DNA from: Candidatus Parcubacteria bacterium
GTDB taxonomy: Bacteria; Patescibacteriota; Minisyncoccia; UBA6257; JAPLYJ01
Length of the DNA: 11,664 nt
Assembly (NCBI GenBank): GCA_026395655.1
Contig: JAPLYJ010000016.1
Coordinates: 1 to 11,664 of the forward strand
Direction of reading: 5' to 3'
Both the position numbers and the translations under genes were made by a program. Shown one piece after another: positions 1-6,543 of this stretch (positions are counted from its first letter, which is position 1; each line of letters starts with the position of its first letter). The notes beneath the pieces were generated by a model that was not told the origin of the DNA, did not search any database, and saw only the letters and a list, made by a program, of their open reading frames with translations.

Positions 1-101
1 ATAAAAACAAAGGTAAAGCATATTTTCCATATCAGAAAGTAATTGTTCCTATCACTTTGTTAATTATCGCTAGCATAATAATTAATGTAACTTGTAAATA
101 A
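1..101 (+). CDS. 3' end of a membrane protein gene (partial)
   Basis: The frame beginning at base 3 is open from the window edge to a TAA at 99-101. It ends in about 32 residues that finish with a strongly hydrophobic stretch, VIVPITLLIIASIIINV, followed by TCK. This looks like a C-terminal transmembrane helix with a short polar tail. The stop lies one base before the ATG at 103, the same tight spacing seen at other joints in this window, which supports a real upstream gene in the same operon. The product cannot be identified from so little sequence. A chance open frame of this length is possible in AT-rich DNA, so confidence is moderate. Confidence 0.6.
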   Translation, partial: KNKGKAYFPYQKVIVPITLLIIASIIINVTCK

Positions 102-102
102 T

Positions 103-636
103 ATGAATCAAGAAAAAGAGGCTGAGAATTTAATGGATAAGATTAAGAATTTTAAAGAAGCTGATAAAGTGGATTTATCTTCTAAAGAAGATTTAGCCAT
201 TGCCGTTATGAATCTGATTTCTATTGAAGAACATCTTTTCTATACTTATAGCAAAACAAATAAAGATTCGTATTTAGATATGTTAAATGAAGTTAGGGAA
301 ATTAGAAAAAAATACCTAGCTCAGATTGTTAAAGACCCAGAAGGGGAGATATGGTGCATTTCTAAGCATTTCTTAGCAGCTTCCATGCGTTTGATGGAAG
401 TAGGTACTAAAAAACTTAATGAAAACAAAAAAGAAGAAGCTAAAGATTTATTTGATAATGCCTATCAGCTTTGGAATGTTTTTTGGGGTATTAATTTAAA
501 ATTAATAGCTTATGAAGATGTAAAAGCTGATTTGAAAAAAGAAGAAGAAATACCTTTACCTAAAAAAGAAAAAGTATCTGTATTTGCTTCTTTAGGCAAG
601 GTGGTACAAAAAGTTTTAGATTGTTGTCGGGAATAA
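103..636 (+). CDS. Unrecognised all-helical cytoplasmic protein
   Basis: I do not recognise this 177-residue protein as a named family. It looks entirely alpha-helical and soluble, with no signal peptide or membrane segment. Distinctive parts are an IEEHLF segment (41-46), a charged NEVREIRKK helix (62-70), a PEGEIWCISKH block (79-89) with Trp84, Cys85 and His89, and a tryptophan-rich helix around 123-127. A lysine/glutamate-rich linker (about 141-157) leads to a short amphipathic tail ending in CC-RE. The ATG follows the upstream stop by one base, and the next gene starts 15 bp downstream, so it is probably co-transcribed with the translin-like and queuosine genes. Its second half (about 98-132) aligns without gaps to the helix-turn-helix of the translin-like neighbour at weak identity. 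A diverged partner protein is therefore possible but unproven. Confidence 0.85.
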   Translation: MNQEKEAENLMDKIKNFKEADKVDLSSKEDLAIAVMNLISIEEHLFYTYSKTNKDSYLDMLNEVREIRKKYLAQIVKDPEGEIWCISKHFLAASMRLMEVGTKKLNENKKEEAKDLFDNAYQLWNVFWGINLKLIAYEDVKADLKKEEEIPLPKKEKVSVFASLGKVVQKVLDCCRE

Positions 637-651
637 AATTAAGTTATTTAT

Positions 652-1227
652 ATGTCTAACGAAGAAAAGATATCTGAGATTATACAGGCATATCATGATT
701 TAGAAAATCAAAGGGTTTTAGGTAAAAAAAGGATACATGATATTTCAAAATTAGCCAATGAGGCTGTTTTTAATTTTGAAAAAAACAATGTTATTTTGGG
801 TAACAAGATATTGATTCAAGTTCGCGATGCTATTAATCTGTTAACCAAAGAAAGAAAAAATTACCCATCTTTACTAGCTGAAGAAAATTACAGGGTATGT
901 TTAATGGAATGCATGAAAGCGGAATTGTATAATAGCTATTTAGTAAAAAAAGAGATATTTTTTCCTAAAACAAAAATATGCTTAGAGCCAGACGAATACA
1001 TGATAGTTTTGTGTGAATTTATTGGAGAATTAATCTATCAAATTAAACCTTTGATAGAACAACGTAAATATGAAAAGGTGCGTCAAGTCAAAGATACGGT
1101 TATGAATCTTTACGCACTTTTGGTAAATATAGGACCTCACGGGGTACTAAAAACCAAATTAGAAGAAGCTAAAAAACATATTAGGAAGATAGAAGATGTA
1201 TTGTTAGATGTTTCTGAAAAAGATTAA
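652..1227 (+). CDS. Translin/TRAX-like family protein
   Basis: This 191-residue helical protein resembles the translin superfamily, the nucleic-acid-binding and RNase proteins best known from the eukaryotic translin-TRAX complex (C3PO) and its archaeal relatives. The match is strongest from residue 111 to 188. There, LEPDEYMIVLCEFIGELIYQ parallels the translin helix that carries the DxxGEL motif of TRAX. NIGPHGVLKTKLEEAKKHI (159-177) parallels the TRAX NTGPYEVSKKLYTLKQ segment, and KIEDVLLDVS (179-188) parallels translin KVEEVVYDLS. Of the four acidic residues used for catalysis in TRAX, I see likely counterparts at Glu86, Glu122 (for Asp) and Glu126. The remaining glutamate appears to be Lys89, with Glu91 nearby, so nuclease activity is uncertain. 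The gene ends two bases before queA. Family assignment is from remembered sequences; the functional role is inference. Confidence 0.75.
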   Translation: MSNEEKISEIIQAYHDLENQRVLGKKRIHDISKLANEAVFNFEKNNVILGNKILIQVRDAINLLTKERKNYPSLLAEENYRVCLMECMKAELYNSYLVKKEIFFPKTKICLEPDEYMIVLCEFIGELIYQIKPLIEQRKYEKVRQVKDTVMNLYALLVNIGPHGVLKTKLEEAKKHIRKIEDVLLDVSEKD

Positions 1228-1229
1228 GT

Positions 1230-2270
1230 ATGAAACTGTCAGACTTTGATTATTTTTTACCTAAAGAATTGATTGCTCAAGAGCCTATCATACCTAGAGA
1301 TAGCTCTCGTTTGTTGGTTTTAGATAAAAAAACAGGGGACATAGAGCACAAGGTATTTAAAGATATTTTAAAATATTTAGATCCTAAAAAAGATGTTTTG
1401 GTGTTTAATGATACCAAAGTTATTCCAGCTAGATTAATAGGTCAAAAAATTAATGGTGGTAAACAAGAAATCTTGTTAGTGAGACCCTTGTCAGATGATT
1501 TTAATTTAAATACATGGCCTGCGAAATGGAGAGTGATAGGTCGTCCTGGTTTAAAAGTAGGACAGGAGATTTTGTTTGGTTCTAATTTAAAAGCAACAGT
1601 TTTGTCTTTGTTAGATCAAGAAAGAGTGATTGTATTTAATAAATCAGGGACAAAATTAAAAAAAGATATTTTTAAATTAGGTCAGATGCCTCTGCCTCCA
1701 TATATTAAAAATGTTTCTGCTAGAATTTGTAAAAAATATCAGACTGCATATGCTTTAAAAGATGGTTCTGTGGCAGCACCGACAGCTGGTTTTCATTTTA
1801 CGCCAGAATTGTTAAAAAAAATTAAAAAACAGAAGATACAGATTGAATATGTTACTTTACATGTAGGTCTAGGTACTTTTTTACCTATCAAAGAAAAAAA
1901 TATCTTAGATCACAAAATGCATTTTGAATATTATAATCTAGATACTAAAACAGTAAAATCTTTAAACGATGCTAAGAAAGAAGGTAAAAGAATTATTGCC
2001 GTAGGAACCACTGCTTGCAGGGTATTAGAAAGCTGTGTTAAAAAAAATAATTTGAAGAATAATACAGGCTGGACTAATTTGTTTATCTATCCCGGATATC
2101 ATTTTAAATTTGTAGATCAATTGATTACTAATTTTCATTTACCAAAATCTACCTTGCTATTGTTAGTATCAGCTTTAGCTACTAAAAAAAATATCTTAAA
2201 AGCTTACAAAGAAGCCATTAAAAAACAATATCGGTTTTTCTCTTTTGGGGATGCCATGTTAATAAAATAA
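1230..2270 (+). CDS. queA: S-adenosylmethionine:tRNA ribosyltransferase-isomerase
   Basis: QueA transfers and isomerises the ribosyl group of S-adenosylmethionine onto preQ1 (7-aminomethyl-7-deazaguanine) in tRNA, giving epoxyqueuosine at the wobble position of GUN-anticodon tRNAs. The 346 residues match the usual family length and carry its landmarks in order: RDSSRLLVLD (23-32), VFNDTKVIPARL (58-69), KYQTAYA (169-175), VAAPTAGFHFT (181-191), HVGLGTFLPI (211-220), IAVGTTACRVLES (256-268), IYPGYHFKFVD (286-296), TNFHLPKSTLLLLVSA (300-315) and a C-terminal FFSFGDAMLI. It appears intact. The ATG lies two bases after the previous stop and tgt begins four bases downstream, so translation is probably coupled along a shared mRNA. 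No Shine-Dalgarno sequence precedes it. Confidence 0.98.
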   Translation: MKLSDFDYFLPKELIAQEPIIPRDSSRLLVLDKKTGDIEHKVFKDILKYLDPKKDVLVFNDTKVIPARLIGQKINGGKQEILLVRPLSDDFNLNTWPAKWRVIGRPGLKVGQEILFGSNLKATVLSLLDQERVIVFNKSGTKLKKDIFKLGQMPLPPYIKNVSARICKKYQTAYALKDGSVAAPTAGFHFTPELLKKIKKQKIQIEYVTLHVGLGTFLPIKEKNILDHKMHFEYYNLDTKTVKSLNDAKKEGKRIIAVGTTACRVLESCVKKNNLKNNTGWTNLFIYPGYHFKFVDQLITNFHLPKSTLLLLVSALATKKNILKAYKEAIKKQYRFFSFGDAMLIK

Positions 2271-2274
2271 AAAA

Positions 2275-3420
2275 ATGTTTGAGATTGTTAAAAAATCTAA
2301 AAAGAATAGAGCGAGATTAGGCAAAATGTCTGTGAGCCATGGGTTTTTTAATACCCCTGTGTTCATGCCTCCAGGAACTTTAGCTACAGTCAAAGCTATT
2401 GGTCCTGATGATTTAAAATTATTAGAAGCTGAAATTATCTTAGTTAATGCGTATCATTTACATTTACGTCCTGGTGAAAAATTAATTCATGATTTAGGTG
2501 GTGTGCATAAATTTATGGCTTGGCCGTCTCCCATCTTAAGTGATTCTGGTGGTTTTCAAGTTTGGAGCTTGGCTCAGGCTAAAAGGGGAAACAGCAATTT
2601 GGTTAAAGTTACAGATGATGGGGTTAAATTCAAGTCACCTTTAGATGGTTCATCTATTTACATTACACCTGAAAAATCCGTTGAAATACAGCATACCTTA
2701 GGTACTGATATTGTCATGTGTTTTGACGAGTGCTTGTCTGACAAAGCTAGCCATGCTCAGGCTGTTAGATCATTAGAAAGGACTAACCAATGGGCTCTGA
2801 GATGCGTAAAAAGGCACCTAGAACTGCTTAAAAACCCAATGTATACCAAATACCAACCTAAGCTCTTTGGCATCATCCAAGGGGGTATTTACGCTGATTT
2901 AAGACGTGAAGCTGTGTCGTATTTGTCAGAATTACCTTTTGATGGTTTAGCTTTAGGCGGGGAAACAATAGGGTACAATATGCCTAAAACCTTGGAATTG
3001 TTAGATGAGATTAAAGATATGATTCCTGAAAAATTACCCTTATATACCATGGGGTTAGGAGCATCTCCTCAAGATGCCATTGATGTGGTAAAAAGAGGCG
3101 TAGACATGTTTGATTGTGTTAATCCTGCTAGAATAGCCCGGCATGGCCAATTGTATAATGGCCGTATTGTTGTTAACAAAACTGAAATTAAAATTGACTC
3201 TGAATTTAAAGGTGATTGTTTGAGAATTTTAAATGAGAGATTTAAAAAAGATTCAAAGCCGATAGACGAAGATTGTGATTGTTATACCTGTTCTAATTTC
3301 TCTCGGGCATATTTGCGTCACCTATATCTTAATCAAGAAACTTTGTATTTAAGATTGGCTACCATACACAATCTAAGATACATGATTAGATTAATTCATG
3401 CGTTGAGAGAAAAGATATGA
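2275..3420 (+). CDS. tgt: Queuine/preQ1 tRNA-guanine transglycosylase
   Basis: This enzyme swaps guanine-34 for preQ1 in tRNAs for Asp, Asn, His and Tyr, the step before QueA. The 381-residue TIM-barrel protein has the DSGGFQ motif (90-95, Asp90 as general base), the CFDEC pocket motif (149-153), IIQGG (200-204), LALGGE (225-230), TMGLG (258-262) and FDCVNPARIARHG (279-291). Asp280 in that last motif is the expected nucleophile. The zinc site is complete: Cys334, Cys336, Cys339 and His365, with the same spacing as the Zymomonas enzyme. It follows queA by four bases, and its TGA stop overlaps the queH start codon in an ATGA joint. Use of TGA here shows that UGA is a stop in this organism. Confidence 0.98.
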   Translation: MFEIVKKSKKNRARLGKMSVSHGFFNTPVFMPPGTLATVKAIGPDDLKLLEAEIILVNAYHLHLRPGEKLIHDLGGVHKFMAWPSPILSDSGGFQVWSLAQAKRGNSNLVKVTDDGVKFKSPLDGSSIYITPEKSVEIQHTLGTDIVMCFDECLSDKASHAQAVRSLERTNQWALRCVKRHLELLKNPMYTKYQPKLFGIIQGGIYADLRREAVSYLSELPFDGLALGGETIGYNMPKTLELLDEIKDMIPEKLPLYTMGLGASPQDAIDVVKRGVDMFDCVNPARIARHGQLYNGRIVVNKTEIKIDSEFKGDCLRILNERFKKDSKPIDEDCDCYTCSNFSRAYLRHLYLNQETLYLRLATIHNLRYMIRLIHALREKI

Positions 3421-3998
3421 GTAAAATGATTTTACATGTTTGCTGTGCTAGCTGTGCTTTACCGGTTATATCATATCTTTTAGAAACAGAAAAATATGTT
3501 AATAATGATTTAACCCTTTTGTTTTACAACCCTAATATTTATCCAGAGGAAGAAGATCAAAAAAGATTATCTGATGTGGAAAAGATATCTAAGATATTTG
3601 ATTTAAAATTATCTGTAATATCTTGGGATCACGAATCTTGGAAAGAATATTTAAAAAAAGAATTAGATATGCCTTTAGAAGAATATCAAGAAAATGGTTT
3701 GCGTTGTCAGGCTTGTTTTAGATATAGGTTAAAAGAAGTATATGATTTTGCTTTGAAAAATGGTTTTGATTCTTGGGCTACCACATTAAGTGTTAACCGT
3801 TTTAAAGATGTAAGATATATTAATGATTTTTGTTTTAAGATAAGCAAAAATATTAAATATAGAACTTTTGATTTAGACCCAAACGTTGCTAACAATTTAA
3901 GTTTGAAAATGTCAAAAACATATGATATATATTGTCAGAAATATTGTGGTTGCGAATACAGTATGAATAATTCTTTTTTAAAGAAAAAATTGGTATAA
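3417..3998 (+). CDS. queH: Epoxyqueuosine reductase QueH
   Basis: QueH (formerly DUF208) reduces epoxyqueuosine in tRNA to queuosine, the last step of the pathway, and is the non-orthologous alternative to cobalamin-dependent QueG. The 193-residue protein carries the family's cysteine landmarks: HVCCASC (7-13), LRCQACFRYRL (95-105) and YCGCEYS (176-182). It also has FYNPNIYP (36-43) and ATTLSVNRFKD (121-131). These cysteines are the expected iron-sulfur/metal ligands. The segment before YCGC differs from common QueH sequences: the usual DFKK stretch is DLDP, and YRQ is YCQ, which adds a cysteine at 173. The ATG overlaps the tgt stop (ATGA), and a second Met at codon 4 could be an alternative start. 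With queA and tgt it completes a preQ1-to-Q cassette. Confidence 0.95.
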   Translation: MSKMILHVCCASCALPVISYLLETEKYVNNDLTLLFYNPNIYPEEEDQKRLSDVEKISKIFDLKLSVISWDHESWKEYLKKELDMPLEEYQENGLRCQACFRYRLKEVYDFALKNGFDSWATTLSVNRFKDVRYINDFCFKISKNIKYRTFDLDPNVANNLSLKMSKTYDIYCQKYCGCEYSMNNSFLKKKLV

Positions 3999-3999
3999 T
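3971..3999 (+). promoter_or_regulatory. Candidate extended -10 promoter for the deacetylase
   Basis: A perfect TATAAT lies at 3994-3999 and is preceded by TGG (3991-3993), giving an extended -10 element. A weak -35-like TTCTTT sits 17 bp upstream at 3971-3976. The -10 overlaps the queH stop codon. A start site seven or so bases downstream would fall at or next to the ATG at 4006, so the transcript would be leaderless or nearly so. AT-rich DNA makes chance TATAAT common, so this is a candidate only. Confidence 0.4.
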
Positions 4000-4005
4000 A
4001 GATAT

Positions 4006-4641
4006 ATGATATATTACAGACATGGATCAAGAGATGAAAATAAGATAGCACTAACTTTTGATGACGGGCCTAATCCGCCTATCACTTTAGAAATTTTAGA
4101 TATTTTAGATGATTATGATGTTAAGGCTAATTTTTTTGTTTTAGGTAAATGGGTAAAAAATCACCCTGCTGTTTTAAGAGATATGTATAAAAGGGGGCAT
4201 TTGATAGGGAATCATGGTTATGGTCATGATATTAATAATCAAGGCTTTGAAGCTAATCAAGAGATTATTTTTAATACGATAGGGGAGCAACCTTTGTTTT
4301 GTCGTCCCCCATATTGTTATCTCGAAGCTTTAAAAGTTGCTAGCCATTGTGAATTAGTAACTAGTTTGAAACTTAAATTAATTACTTTTGATGTTGATCC
4401 TGATGACAATCATATGCCTGGATCTGATGTAATTTTTAAAAAAGTGATAGGGGCTTGTCAGAATGGGTCTATCATTGATCTTCATGATAGCAGCGAAAAA
4501 CCAGAAGAACAGGCTAGCCGGCCTTTAGAAATGTTAGAAGCTCTACCTTTGATTATTAAATCTTTAAAAGAAAAATTTGAGATTGTGAGATTAGATCAAA
4601 TGTCTTTGGTGCCCATTGAATTTAAAGAGGATTCTCTGTAA
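4006..4641 (+). CDS. NodB-type polysaccharide deacetylase
   Basis: This 211-residue protein belongs to carbohydrate esterase family 4, metal-dependent enzymes that remove N-acetyl groups from chitooligosaccharides or peptidoglycan. Visible motifs are TFDDGP (17-22, with Asp19 and Asp20), HGYGH (70-74, the metal-binding histidine pair), RPPY (100-103), DVDPDD (129-134) and LHD (159-161). Two details depart from the usual pattern: HxxxH has glycines where Ser/Thr normally sit, and RPPYG reads RPPYC. There is no signal peptide or membrane segment. An in-frame TAA at 3979-3981 and no start codon before 4006 rule out a longer N terminus. A cytoplasmic or intermediate substrate, or unconventional export, would be needed. 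It lies seven bases after queH and overlaps the amidase gene tail to tail by 20 bp. The fold assignment is firm; the substrate is unknown. Confidence 0.92.
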   Translation: MIYYRHGSRDENKIALTFDDGPNPPITLEILDILDDYDVKANFFVLGKWVKNHPAVLRDMYKRGHLIGNHGYGHDINNQGFEANQEIIFNTIGEQPLFCRPPYCYLEALKVASHCELVTSLKLKLITFDVDPDDNHMPGSDVIFKKVIGACQNGSIIDLHDSSEKPEEQASRPLEMLEALPLIIKSLKEKFEIVRLDQMSLVPIEFKEDSL

Positions 4642-5617
4642 GATTTTTTAATTCTGTATAAATATCAGTTCTTAATGTATCAGAATCTACTCCAGGACAA
4701 AAAGTGGGGGAGAGCCTAATATCTAATTCTTTGTGTCCTCTGATTATACTTGGCAACCATTCTCTTCCAGAGAGGTCTTTTTTCTTTAAATAATATTGTG
4801 AAGCGTATAGGTCAAGATCATATTCTTTTGCTAAATATGAAATGAGCTTAGCTAATGATGTTTTCATTTCTGTGCTCATTTGACTGTAATCTGGGCGAAG
4901 GTCTCCCATCAAAGCAATACTAACATTACCTCGGTTATGCATGTAAGTATGAATACCGACGCTGTATTTACCACCTAAGCTACCTTCAAAAATGCGACCC
5001 TGGGCATCAATTAAATAATGATAGCCAATGTCTTGCCAGCGATGTGTTAAAGCATGATTAAAATATATTCTTTTAATTTCATTAATAGAATCTTCATATG
5101 AATATGTGGTTCTACCGGCAGTGTGATGGATGATAAATTCTTCTACAGGTAAATATTCATAGCTAGCTTTATTTTCTTTGATTTTTGTTTGAATTTTTGA
5201 TAGGTCCCATGATTCTAAGGCATGACGGTAATTATAATTTAAAGTTTTCACCGCTAATTTATCGGTAGTAATATAATTGTCTTCCGTGTCATAATTTTCA
5301 GGGTCACAATATTTTTCTGAGCAATATGAAGCAATATAATCAGGGTCAGCATAATTTAAATCAGGTCCCCATTCTTCTCTTGATATGATTTTTATTTGGT
5401 CATTTCCTAAAAGTCTGGTACCGTAGGAAAAATAAAAATCAGTAAGATTAATATGTTGAGGGGCATTAGTGTTTAATGTTTGATTAGTTTGATTTTCTGT
5501 TGCAGTTTCTAAAGGTATGGCTTTAACTAAGTTTTTGTTTTTATACCCAGCCCAGATTATTAAAAAAAGAGCTAAAAAAGCTAACAATATGAGAGATATG
5601 TTAATTGTTTTTTTCAT
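4622..5617 (-). CDS. Membrane-anchored PGRP/amidase_2 family N-acetylmuramoyl-L-alanine amidase
   Basis: The protein (331 residues) probably cuts the bond between N-acetylmuramic acid and the stem peptide outside the membrane. Residues 1-30 form a signal anchor (MKKT, a hydrophobic run at about 7-24, then KNKN). A Asn/Thr/Gln-rich linker follows (about 36-60), then the SREEWG motif (79-84) and the amidase core. The zinc ligands are present: His164 in HHTAG, His295 in RGHKE and Cys307 in SPTFCPG. Tyr199 in GYHYLID is the conserved catalytic tyrosine. About 75 residues between SREEWG and HHTAG, acidic and tyrosine-rich with a Cys99/Cys104 pair, are longer than in typical PGRP proteins. The ATG lies 17 bp inside the end of fmt, so translation is probably coupled. 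The 3' end overlaps the convergent deacetylase gene. Confidence 0.93.
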   Translation of the reverse strand: MKKTINISLILLAFLALFLIIWAGYKNKNLVKAIPLETATENQTNQTLNTNAPQHINLTDFYFSYGTRLLGNDQIKIISREEWGPDLNYADPDYIASYCSEKYCDPENYDTEDNYITTDKLAVKTLNYNYRHALESWDLSKIQTKIKENKASYEYLPVEEFIIHHTAGRTTYSYEDSINEIKRIYFNHALTHRWQDIGYHYLIDAQGRIFEGSLGGKYSVGIHTYMHNRGNVSIALMGDLRPDYSQMSTEMKTSLAKLISYLAKEYDLDLYASQYYLKKKDLSGREWLPSIIRGHKELDIRLSPTFCPGVDSDTLRTDIYTELKNLTENPL

Positions 5618-6542
5618 TTTGTATGAGCCAGTTATGGCCTCTTAGATATTGAGAACCTGACATGGGTTTTTTACCGCTAGGTTGGACTATATCTAGAACA
5701 ATAGCCCCGGATTTACATTGAATTAATAACTCTTGTTTTTCATTTTTAAAAAAATCTCCTGGATTTAATTTCGGATTTTCTTCTTTTGATATTTGAGCTG
5801 ACAATATTTTTAAAATTATATCTTTGTTTTGATGTTTAATATTGGTATATGTGCCCGGATTAGGGTTGTAAGCTAAAATTTGGCTAATGATGGAATCATT
5901 ATCTAAAGACCAATTGATTAAACCGTCAATGGTTTTGATTTTTTTACAATATGTAGATTTATCTTCATCTTGGATAGCTGGAGTAATTTTCCCTGCTAAC
6001 CAAAGAGGAATTGTTTTAATTAAAAGGTCAGCACCTAAGATTGATAATTTTTCGCTCAAATGTGGATAACTTTGGTTTGCAGAATCTGTTTTAATTTGAT
6101 CTAAAATGGGTCCATGATCCATTTGTTCATCTAAAAGCATGACGGTTACCCCTGTTTCTTTGTCTTTTGCTAAAATACTAGCTTGAATAGGTGAAGCTCC
6201 TCGCCATTTTGGTAAAAGTGAAGGGTGAAGATTCAAAATACCGTGTAAGGGTATATTTAAAACTTGTTTGGGTATGATTTTGCCATAGGCTACCAAAACA
6301 GCTAAATCTGGTTTTAAATTTTTTAATGATTGGATAAAATTATCATCTAGCTTGTCAGGGGTAAGTACTGATATCATGTGTTTTTTTGCCCAGAGATCAA
6401 CTGGTGTGGGGGTTTGTATTTGATGACGGCCTTGTAATTTAGGGGGACTGGTAATTACACAGGTTGGGATAAGACCTGAGTCATATAATCTTTCTAAAAC
6501 ATTTTTTGAAAATTCAGTGCTACCGAAAAAAACGTATGTCAT
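5601..6542 (-). CDS. fmt: Methionyl-tRNA formyltransferase
   Basis: Fmt formylates initiator Met-tRNA using 10-formyltetrahydrofolate. I place the start at 6542, giving 313 residues beginning MTYVFFGSTEFS, because this matches the usual family N terminus and leaves a TAA-A-ATG joint with def. A more upstream ATG at 6590 would add 16 lysine-rich residues unlike the family and overlap def by 47 bp. The catalytic set is present: Asn104 and His106 in LNLHPSLLPKWRGASPIQ, and Asp142 in MDHGPIL. The C-terminal tRNA-binding domain is recognisable from KIKTIDGLINW and the NPNPGTYT motif. The amidase gene begins inside its last codons. The gene order priA-def-fmt is common in bacteria. Confidence 0.97.
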   Translation of the reverse strand: MTYVFFGSTEFSKNVLERLYDSGLIPTCVITSPPKLQGRHQIQTPTPVDLWAKKHMISVLTPDKLDDNFIQSLKNLKPDLAVLVAYGKIIPKQVLNIPLHGILNLHPSLLPKWRGASPIQASILAKDKETGVTVMLLDEQMDHGPILDQIKTDSANQSYPHLSEKLSILGADLLIKTIPLWLAGKITPAIQDEDKSTYCKKIKTIDGLINWSLDNDSIISQILAYNPNPGTYTNIKHQNKDIILKILSAQISKEENPKLNPGDFFKNEKQELLIQCKSGAIVLDIVQPSGKKPMSGSQYLRGHNWLIQNEKNN

Positions 6543-6543
6543 T

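Noticed and set aside
1..102. Promoter or preQ1 riboswitch ahead of the left operon
   Set aside because: TTGTTA (57-62) has no -10 at proper spacing, no preQ1-type loop and A-rich tail is visible, and the stretch is better explained as the coding end of a membrane protein.
4626..4649. Bidirectional terminator between the deacetylase and amidase
   Set aside because: The stem AGAG/CTCT is only 4 bp and the T6 run begins seven bases after it, so it is too weak to call.
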